A DNA stretch of 64,000 nt from Biomphalaria glabrata (lineage: Eukaryota; Mollusca; Gastropoda; Planorbidae), in assembly GCF_947242115.1 (NCBI RefSeq), contig NC_074714.1, positions 35,288,323 to 35,352,322 of the forward strand, in the 5' to 3' direction. Below are positions 56,001 through 64,000 of this stretch, piece by piece. The notes beneath the pieces were generated by a model that did no database searches, was not told the DNA's origin, and worked only from the letters and a program-made list of their open reading frames with translations. Position 1 is the first letter of the stretch. The number at the start of each line of letters is the position of its first letter. Both the position numbers and the translations under genes were made by a program.

Positions 56001-59000
56001 GTAAAAGTTTCCCTTTTAGACCTTATGGTCTATAGGGCAGATGATGTAAAGGTCATATGTTTTTGTGGCCTATGGTTAACGAATGTGTCATGTGGCCAGC
56101 ACAACTATCAACCGCCTTTACTTTTCCCCAACTAGTATTAGGTATCCATTAGAGCTGGGTGGACTCTGAGGTGCCCAATGATTCCAAAATTAAAAATCCT
56201 AGTCTTCACCAGGATTTGAACTCCAGACCCCGGTTTGGAAGCCAATCGCTTTATCGCTCTGCCACTGGGCCTCCTCCTCATAGCTGTAGTCACCATTTAA
56301 GAAGAAAACATGCAATAGAGAATGTCTGCAATATATCTTTCTATGCCTTTATGTCCCCTGCATGTGCATCCAGTAAGTCTTGATTATTGCTTCTCTTAGT
56401 AAGTGAAGAACATTCTTTCCAAATAAAACCCACTAATATCCCATGCTTTTTGTTGTGTTAAATACAAACCTAATTAATAACTTATCAAGATACTATATGA
56501 ACAATATAAAGGTCAGAAAGGGTTTATACTTCCTTGAACTCCATCAGGGTCAGAGCACAAAGGACTGGGGTAGATACAGTAAGACACACACACATTTTAT
56601 TAAAAGTGGGGACACTAATTATACAGGTGACCACTCACCAAGTTCAGTGATCAACAGGCCACTAGAAAAAACAATCCAAAGATGAACACAAAAAAAACCT
56701 GCCCTAATGTATTAATAGAATATTATGTCAACAATAGTTTGTAACGCATAACTAGAAATATACTTTTTTTTCTTTTTACAGATTAAAAAAGTGAAGCCAG
56801 TAACAAAAAGTAGAGAGATTTCCCCCATAAATGATCCACTATCCGAGATTCAGGCAGATAAAGAAGACATTTTAGTTATCAGTTCTGACATAACCGAGGA
56901 CAGCTTTAAAGACACAAACCTGCCTGACCTGTTATTGGAAAGGAACACCCTGAAAGAAGATGTTATTGTTAAACTTAAGGATGGTTCATCTGAAGTTTCT
57001 AGTGAGATACAGTCAGAACTAGGAGGCTTGACTAGTGAGCATCAAGCTCCTAGTAAGACTCAGCCAGCACTGAAAGAAGATGTTATTGTTAAACTTAAGG
57101 ATGAGTCATCTGAAGTTTCTAGTGATAAACAATCAGAAATAGGAAGCTTGACTAGTGAGCATCAAGCTCCTAGTAAGACTCAGCCAGCTTGCTTGGAAAA
57201 TGAAAATCAAAATGTGAATTCAAAAGGTATTGAAAAATGTGTAGCATCAGAACCCCATAATTTGCCCCAGAGACCACAAAATTTGCCATCATTGATGTTA
57301 TCTTCTAAACAACAGTTTCCAGAGTTAAGTACCGGAAGTGGGGCAAGTTTACAAGACATTTCATCTAGTAAGAATACGTTTTCAGAGCATCAAAATGGGA
57401 AGCCATCTATCCGAACTTCAATGGAGTTACCATCTCCTGCTGTTGTTGAGGATCCTAATACACCAATGTCTCGAACAGTTTCTCCATCCACTCCAAAGAT
57501 TGTCAAAGAGAAAACATCTCCCACTGTACCTGCAATTATACTGGAAGAGAAAAGCCCAAATTTACTTGCCCAGGAAGCAATAGCAAGAATGAAAAACTTG
57601 AATATTGTTAGTAGTTCAGCTTCCGAAGTTACCAGCAGTCCTGTTCTCCAACAAACAGGCTCTAGTTCCTGCCATAAGTCAGAAAGTATAGCTAGTCAGC
57701 AGGCTCAGTTTAACCTCCTAAGCAGTAGAACACAGACAATGTCACCACAACATATCTATCCAATACATCAACTGGAGCAAACAAAGGAAATCACTAAAAC
57801 ACCTATGTCTCTGACAGATCTCCTATCATTGTACTATAACCCAGAGCTGGCAACTAATGAAAGATTTGTGGAAGAGTTCACTCAGGTATCTTTATCTTGG
57901 TTCCCTGACATCTCATCAAATGAGACATTTCATCATTGCAACATTTCATCACCATAACATTTCGTCATTGCATAAAGTGCATTTTGCAAACATAAATACA
58001 TGTAGGTGTAATTAAGTAATTAACATACTGAGCAAGTTAACCCTAACCCTAAATGATGAATTGCTATAATGATGAAATGTGGCAATGATGAAATGTCTCA
58101 TATGATGAGATGTCTGGTCACCCTTTATCTTCACTGCTTTTAGACATTACTTAAACTGAAAAAGGGAAGAATCTCAGTTATCCTCTACATTTACAAAATT
58201 ATTAATTCATCAACAATCCTTTTCAATATATTCTGAAAACAAACATACACTGTTTTTACTCAATTGTTTAATCTTTAAACTGGGGATTCCCAAACTGAAT
58301 AGGTGTTCAACAAAGGATGGTAGTAAGTTACTAGTACACACAAATTAATTCCTTGGTAAAGGCAGAAATAAGATTAACCATGAGCTTTTAATTTTGAGGT
58401 TTTCTCAAATCCCCATGGTTGATTAGACTTGTATATCTTTGTTGATATTTTTATCAAGTGTAATTAAATTAACTTATTACAAGGAAAATGTATTACTATT
58501 TTTAACATATAAGACGAATTGGATCATTTGTCATTTTTTTTTTAAAATTCATCAGCTGAATCAAATCTTTCAGCCCTTTCCCTGATCCCCAAGCAGGATA
58601 AGAAGAGGGCGGGGGTGCAAACTTTTTTTTTTTCGCAGGGGAGGGGTCACAAGAAAAAGTTTGAGAAACACTGCTAATGCTGAATTTAAAAAAAAACAAA
58701 CATGTTTTGAGTATTATTATTACAATTAGGGAATAATTCAACCAAAAAGAAGGCCAGTGTTCCTCTAAAGGTTTTGAATGTGGGAAGTGTTCCACTACAG
58801 AAAAGTTTAGGAACTCCTGCCTTAATCTAAAAGCATCTATAGATAGTTTTAGTGTTGTTGGAAATAAGGATTTTTGAATAAGTTGAATAAATATAGAAAA
58901 CAAAAAATTAAAACCAGACCCGACAGTAATGTGATAACATTCCATGAGGTTATTTACTTATTTGATGCAACAGAAAGAGATCAAGAAAGAGAACCATGAG

Positions 59001-62000
59001 TTCTATGAGATTGTGTCCAACTATAATCGAGCCAGAAGGCAACTACTTAGTGTGGAAGAAGATATTAAAACACTGCAAAAGAATTACACAGCTCTACAAA
59101 AGGAAGTTTGGATCACTCATGTGAAATCTTTGTCAGTGCAGGTATGTGTTCCTTTCAGGAGGGAGCCAGGTACTCTTCTACTTGACCATTTTGTTCCTTT
59201 ACTTGTTTACTAGAATAATAGTCCTATAGTCAAGTGAAAATAATAGATAATATTTTGTAATAAAGCCTGAGCCAAAGTCTAAAGGCTTATACATCGTTTC
59301 TTTTATTATACATCATTCCTTTTAAATTTTTGTGTGTGATTATCTATAAGAATTGTTTTGCAGTAGCTAAATTTGAGTATGTCCTTTTTTCTTAAATTTT
59401 AAACTTTTTCTTTTTTTTTTTTTAAATTTATAGCTAATATAGTCATGCATTATTTGCAGTTCCCTAGGTCATTCAGAATTATTGCTGTGTCTAAGTTCCT
59501 TACTATATCAAGCCTTTTGCTAGATTATATTGAGTTTTTAAAATAAGATTATAATTCATACATAGTCAGGCTTTTTTTTTTACTTGTAAAATATAAGGTT
59601 TTTATTATTACCAATATTTTTGTCTATAAATCTGAAGATAATTTTTGACCAAATGAAATTTTGGCCTACCTGTTCTTTAAGGGAACCTGTGCAGACCAGG
59701 CCAGAGTCTATGCAACACACACCTATGAGCAGTGTGAGCTCATTGCAGATAACTTGTCGAAAATTGGGTCAACGCTGGAGAACATCCGTTTACAAATTTG
59801 TGATAACCTTTCTCTCTTCGCGTACACATCTCAAATATCAAAGTAATGTATTCTACAATGACTTAATAGAATTCTTGTTACAAAGCATTTTTAAAATACT
59901 GCCATATTTTTCAACAAAACTATTGTGTATGAATTTTTCTTCCATTCTCTTTTTTACTATTAAAATTAGTTTGAACATTTATTAGATTAACCCCATTCAA
60001 TTGTCTTGATTATTTTCAATATCTTTGAGAAAATAATGGATGGAACACTTTGGTTTCAGACTCCAAGTTGAGTCTTACATTCACAATCTGTACTTGTCCT
60101 GCCCAACTTTTCGTGATATGGCGAAAAACATGCCCATACCAGGTGAAACATTATGATCTAAAGATATTATATAGTATCAAACATTGGGAATAGGTAGAAA
60201 GTAGCAATGTAAAAATATTTGTTTATGTCACATTGTATTCTAGGTTCTTCTAAGTACCAGTTTACTAAGTTTCTATATCTGTTAAATCTTTTTTAGCTCG
60301 CCATGATGCTCCATTTGCTGAGCAACATGATATCCAGCGGATTAAAGATTGTATAAGTGTCCTTTTTGTATTTCACCGCAAGCCAATATTTGATACTGAG
60401 TTTGTTACAAACATAAGACAGTGGACTGTGCGTCTGGTATGTAAATAAGTTATTTCATTAATAGGACTCATAATGTTTAATGCTGGTATAGTTACTTTCT
60501 TTATTATAAGCATACAATAAGGGGCTATTAATTTTGATGACTAGATCAACTACTTCAGCCACAGCATCCTTTTTTTCTCGTCTTATCTTTCATTTATTGA
60601 TGTATGTATATATATAGTATATTGTTTATTGGTAGATATCATCTCTGCTACGAGTGGCCTCCTTCTCTGATCATTTATTTGTTCTCAACCATCTTTTGCG
60701 ATGCCCATCTGGTGTGGGGAAGTGGTCAGCAGAGTTGGTCCAATGCCCCAGGTTTCAAGGGAATCCAACCCAGTATCAGTCCAACTTCAGCTGTCCCATG
60801 CTGAATCATACAATCACAGCTATGGCCACAGTATTGTTACCTGTTAAGTGAGTAAATGCTTCAGTGGATAGAAGATCTGATTCTTCTTAAGTTATTATCC
60901 ATTTATAACCTAAATTAGTTATTGCCATTCACAACTGCATGTTTATAATGATTTCTATTTTCCTGGGCAGAGCAAGAGAGGAATTCATGCATCAGATGCA
61001 GATGAATCTTAATGAACAAAGTGGATCAGATGACAGGGCGTGGATACTGGTTGATTCTGATGGAGAAGAGGTGATCTTATCATTCTTAAAAATTGTGTAA
61101 CTCTTTGTTAGCTTTGAATGTATGTCTGTTGTCAGTGGGTTGAGATTAACAAATCTTTATTTGTTTGTTTGTATATTTAATCTTTCAGGATGAGGATCCA
61201 TCAAACTCTTGGCTCTACCTTCATGAAAATGATATTGTAGCTTTCCTAAGACAGTTTCCACTGGCAGATATTTTCAGTTACATTTTATTATCTTCAATAA
61301 CAGAAACAGGTCAGCACAGTTATTTATAAGTGTTTGTCCATGCTTGCTACTATTTATTATTGCATACAGGTAAACTATGTTTCTGACTACTTGCTGATTT
61401 GATAACTTTTTGCCGATCTTTTTAACCTGATATATAACAGTCTAAAACATTTAAACTGACTATAACAAACAGAACCTTTATTATTATCATAAGAATCTTT
61501 AACTCAAATGTAAAGGCATTCCAACCGTATTGGTCTGAAATAACTACACAAAGAACAGACCTTCATCAACAGATGTTTGAGAAATATCTTGAAAATACAG
61601 TGGTATGACACAGTAGAAAATACAAACTCTGGGAGATGGGCAGACAGAGGTGCAAATATAAGAAAAAAAGTGGAGATGAATTGTTCACACCCTAAGAAAT
61701 GCTAACAACAGAGCTAGACAAGGACTTAGATTGGAACCCCCAGGGCATAAGACACAAAAAGGCCAAAAGAACATGACGACAGTGTACTGATGGAAGCGAA
61801 GAGGTCAGGAAAGAGCTGGGAAGATGTTAAAAGACTAGCTAGAGTCCTTTGAGAGTATCATGTTTTTACTGAGGCCCTAAGTTCCTTGAGGAACACAAAG
61901 GATGATGATCATTTTCATTAGCTTCTTTCTTGTATTTATATTTGAATATTTTCTTTTAAAATTATTTTTAAAAATACTTTTAGAAGAATAAGCTTTTATA

Positions 62001-62270
62001 TGAATATAAAATTGGTGATGAAAAAAAAAATTTGATCTTGATGACATTGATTACTAAAAAATAAAATTAGTAGCTGCTCAAAAAGTTTAAATGTGTGTCC
62101 ATTCAATGTCCAGGTGCTGTAGACTATGACATTCGTAGAAGTACAGAACCTATGATGTTACGGTTGTTTGCTTTCACCACTACACTGATTCAACTGTTAG
62201 GTACAGGTCTAGTCACTTACAGCATGGCTCGCTACCGACAACTGAACAAACGACTAGGCAGGCTCATTAG
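53097..62270 (+). CDS. EPG5: EPG5 autophagy tether, 5' part (coding exons 1-10), continues past the window
   Basis: Exons: 53097-53138, 56782-57885, 58974-59141, 59682-59842, 60060-60142, 60297-60436, 60636-60847, 60971-61070, 61189-61309, 62114-62270; phases agree and introns are GT..AG. 762 codons plus 2 bases, of about 2600 in the human protein. EPG5 is a Rab7 effector that tethers autophagosomes to lysosomes. Exon 1 encodes MAEAVRPKHRKQTK, very like the vertebrate N-terminus, which fixes the start. Exon 2 is a long disordered region with a 40-residue tandem duplication (71-110, 111-150). Conserved blocks follow: ENHEFYEIVSNYNRARRQLL, SVQGTCADQ, LQVESYIHNLYL, IKDCISVLFVFHRKP, DHLFVLNHLLRCPSGVGKW, WILVDSDGEEDEDPSNSWLY, RSTEPMMLRLFAFTTTLIQL and ARYRQLNKRLGRLIR. 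Exon 1 rests on a short match and a less usual donor (GTAGAA). Introns carry many transposons. Confidence 0.9.
53545..53945. mobile_element. LTR fragment in EPG5 intron 1
   Basis: Matches the solo LTR pieces at 45931-46432, 46966-46998 and 51063-51089 as one uninterrupted stretch, ending CACCACCAGGTTTATTACA. Diverged and old; no partner nearby. Confidence 0.6.
53946..55208. other. EPG5 intron 1, nothing recognised
   Basis: AT-rich DNA with many TAGATCTAG motifs (53945-54060, 54825-54860). The 68-codon minus frame (54883-55089) has no recognisable feature. Confidence 0.45.
55209..55395 (-). repeat. 2A-type LINE 3' fragment in EPG5 intron 1
   Basis: TCTTATTAAATACAGATGTT.. ACTTCAAAAAGAAGATGATT ..CATGCATGTTAACCAATGGC ..TGCCAAGTCATTGGTTTTCC is the reverse complement of the last coding codons and 3' UTR of the intact LINE, with a modest number of differences. 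Confidence 0.75.
56005..56275 (-). repeat. SINE (family B), complete-looking, in EPG5 intron 1
   Basis: On the minus strand it starts GGAGGCCCAGTGGCAGAGCG (box A-like), has TCTGGAGTTCAAATCCTGG (box B-like) and GGATTTTTAATTTTGG, then TTGGGGAAAAGTAAAGGCGG, GTTGTGCTGGCCACATGACA and a tail region with ATCTGCCCTATAGACCATAA. It is the uninterrupted counterpart of 19095-20440. Confidence 0.75.
57904..58117. mobile_element. foldback element (MITE-like) right after EPG5 exon 2
   Basis: Inverted arms of about 75 bp: left CCTGACATCTCATCAAATGA.. GACATTTCATCATTGC, right (reversed) CCAGACATCTCATCATATGA.. GACATTTCATCATTGC. Arms contain several TGATGAAAT units. The loop holds TAACCCTAACCCTAA. The left arm starts 19 bp after the exon 2 donor. 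No clear target duplication was found. Confidence 0.65.
58540..58825. mobile_element. hAT-type end fragments in EPG5 intron 2
   Basis: GAAAAAGTTTGAGAAACACTG (58650-58670) and AAAAGTTTAGGAACTCCTGCC (58800-58820) are typical hAT end sequences read outward. No matching target duplication seen. The 147-codon minus frame across this stretch is chance or transposon debris. Confidence 0.35.
61500..61900 (+). mobile_element. degenerate LINE C-terminal fragment in EPG5 intron 9
   Basis: Pieces such as HTLRNANNRARQGL and GHKTQKGQKNM/KRRGQERAGKM in shifting frames resemble the GHTLRKP..NPQGKRKRGRP..WRR tail of LINE reverse transcriptases. Many breaks; old. Confidence 0.5.
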
Positions 62271-62322
62271 GTAATTTAGTGTCAAATAAAATGTCATCAT
62301 TTTTTCTACTTCATTACTAAAC

Positions 62323-63712
62323 CATGAGATACCACCTGTGTGGAAGTCATCTATAATTGTACCTGTGCCAAAGGTTTCCAAACCGAAGGAAATGAATGAC
62401 TATAGACCTGTTTCACTTACTTCCATTGTGTCTAAATGTTTAGAAAATAAAAAATTGGTTAAAATGTTTCTTCTGAATGATCTTTGTAATAAGTTAGACC
62501 CTTTACAATTTGCTTACCAAAAAGGTAAAGGTGTAGACGATGCCATCCTAAATATTTTAAACTGTGTCTACAAACATCTGGACTTACCGAACACTTATGT
62601 AAGATTGTCCTTTGTTGATTTCTCATTAGCTTTTAACACTATACAACTTCATTTACTCATTGAAAAGATGAAAGCGTTGCAGATTAGTCCATACATAATA
62701 CTATGGGCTAATGAATTTTTGACCCAGAGAGCTCAGAGGGTTAGGGTAAACAATGTTATATCTAATGAACGCATAGTTAACACAGGGGGCTGTGACATCG
62801 CCATTGTGGTTCATTTTGTACACCAATGATTTTCAATCTGATAGTTCTTGTTGCTCCTTCACAAAATTCGCTGATGATGCGGCTCTTCTTGCCCTGCTCT
62901 CAGAGAGCTCAGACGTAAATGAGTATTTCAAAGAATTAGAACACATTGAGGAATACTGTAAAGATAATTTTTTATTATTAAATGTAAAAAAAACCAAAGA
63001 AATGATAATCGATTTTCGCAGGGACAAGAAGGAAAAGGATATTGTTTCTGTAGCTGGAGAGACTATTGAAATTGTGCAAACCTTTAAATACCTTGGTACT
63101 ATCCTAGACAATAAACTAAATTTTACTGCAAATACTGATTATATCAGCAAAAAAGGGCACCAAAGATTACGACTACTAAGAAAACTGTCCTCGTTTAATG
63201 TTAGCGAAAAGGCCTTGGCTATGTTTTATCACACTCACATCTGCAATATTTTCAGTTTCAATATCACTGCCTGGTATGGCAATCTGAGCATTAAAAATAG
63301 GAATAAACTTAATAGAATCCTCAATGCTGCTGGCAAAATCATTGGCAAAAAACAAACCGCATTTGGGCAGTTGTTTGAGACAAACATCTATAAAAAAGCT
63401 AACAAGATCCTCGAAATAAAGAATCACCCTTTGTGTCAGGATTTTGTGATTTTACCATCACAAAAGAGATACAAGACACCGATAGCAAAGACAAACAGAC
63501 ACAAACACTCTTTTGTTCCCCTGGCAATCAAATCATTAAATAAGAACAATCTGGTATAAACTTTGTCACATATAAATTATGAGTAAGTCTGGTGTGAATG
63601 TACACTTTGGTTTCTTATAGTTATAATGTTTTTTGTTTGGTGTAATGCACAAATTGTAAGACAAATTTCCTTACGGATAATAAAGATTATTATTATTATT
63701 ATTATTATTTGC
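62323..63712 (+). mobile_element. 5'-truncated L2/Rex1-like LINE in EPG5 intron 10
   Basis: The copy opens inside the fingers of the reverse transcriptase and ends in (ATT)n after TTACGGATAATAAAGATT at 63672-63712. It follows the EPG5 exon 10 donor by about 50 bp and is in the same orientation as the gene. The 3' end with a short tandem tail is typical of L2-like LINEs. Confidence 0.8.
62335..63559 (+). pseudogene. L2-like reverse transcriptase remnant
   Basis: First frame (to 62829): VWKSSIIVPVPKVSKPKEMN, DYRPVSLTSIVSKCLE, FVDFSLAFNTIQLHLL (motif A Asp in FVDF). At about 62785 small deletions around the NTGAPQGCV region (motif B) remove several residues and shift the frame. The second frame (62792-63559) continues with SPLWFILYTNDF, TKFADDAALLALL (motif C FADD), FKYLGTILDNKLNF and FVPLAIKSLNKN to the stop. 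With motif B damaged and the endonuclease missing it is inactive, but it has few other breaks and seems not very old. Confidence 0.8.
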
Positions 63713-64000
63713 ATTGATTCTGTATCAGAAATAATGATGTTTAAGTATTGATCTATCTGAAATTTTTTTTTTAAAATTAATCTTGACCCACATGTGAATC
63801 TAGTACTGACATATCACAGACTTAAATTTTTTTTTTTAGATATGCTTAAAATAAAAATCTATATACATATAAATTATTTAGTTATTAGAAAACATATATG
63901 CACTTTTATAGGAAGCAATTTTTTGTCTAGAGTGAAAACATTACATGACTTAAATCTTTCTTTCAATAGTCTCTCCCTACTGTAGATTTAGCCTTTTTTT
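63713..64000. other. EPG5 intron 10, right edge
   Basis: AT-rich. No exon recognised before the window ends. The short plus frame at 63794-63985 shows no similarity to EPG5. Confidence 0.4.

Noticed and set aside
58502-58945. 147-codon minus frame
   Set aside because: It runs antisense through EPG5 intron 2 across hAT-end fragments, with no recognisable domain.

Overview
The window is animal nuclear DNA, AT-rich and loaded with transposons. Two spliced host genes are recognisable by their protein sequence: OTUD5 (minus strand, complete, ten coding exons, 34402 down to 27144) and EPG5 (plus strand, first ten coding exons, 53097 to 62270, continuing past the right edge). TTAGGG-type telomere-like stretches, tRNA-derived SINEs, CR1/L2/I-like LINEs, hAT elements and the pervasive TAGATCTAG motif fit a gastropod mollusc, probably a freshwater pulmonate snail. 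The species is inferred, not shown.

Layout. 0-22 kb is repeat-dominated: a hAT element with perfect 8-bp target duplications (778-2230), a second hAT-like element (5924-8328), copies of an unusual element with CATGGGCGTAGCCAGG ends and an interior of G/C-run units (9.4, 12.4, 17.5 and 35.7 kb), minisatellites (36, 34, 27 and 39 bp), SINEs, and a LINE that jumped into a SINE (19224-20311). Inside it lie a likely first coding exon of an unidentified minus-strand gene (11597-11465) with two palindromic E-boxes upstream, and a possible terminal exon at 16061-16206. 22.2-27.1 kb is quiet AT-rich DNA and may include the OTUD5 3' UTR. 27.1-34.4 kb is OTUD5, with small repeats in its introns.

35-53 kb, between the two head-to-head genes, is a transposon nest. 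It holds a tRNA gene with a glycine-type body but a serine-type GCU anticodon (35411), LINE-in-LINE debris (37.3-38.7 kb), a 97-bp alternating satellite (39.9-40.4 kb), and TA microsatellite DNA. An LTR element carrying only a gag-like frame (41388-45831) sits in that TA DNA. A solo LTR (45931-51089) was itself entered by an RNase H-bearing LINE fragment and by an intact 1139-codon LINE, and a further solo LTR lies at 51208-52082. The intact LINE encodes a signal-like N-terminus, a 2A ribosome-skipping motif, a PHD finger, an APE endonuclease and a reverse transcriptase.

53-64 kb is EPG5, whose introns hold an LTR fragment, a SINE, a foldback element and two LINE fragments. OTUD5 is a deubiquitinase and EPG5 an autophagy tether; nothing suggests they work together beyond being neighbours. 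The most unusual objects are the tRNA, the 2A-PHD LINE, the G/C-run element family and the gag-only LTR element.
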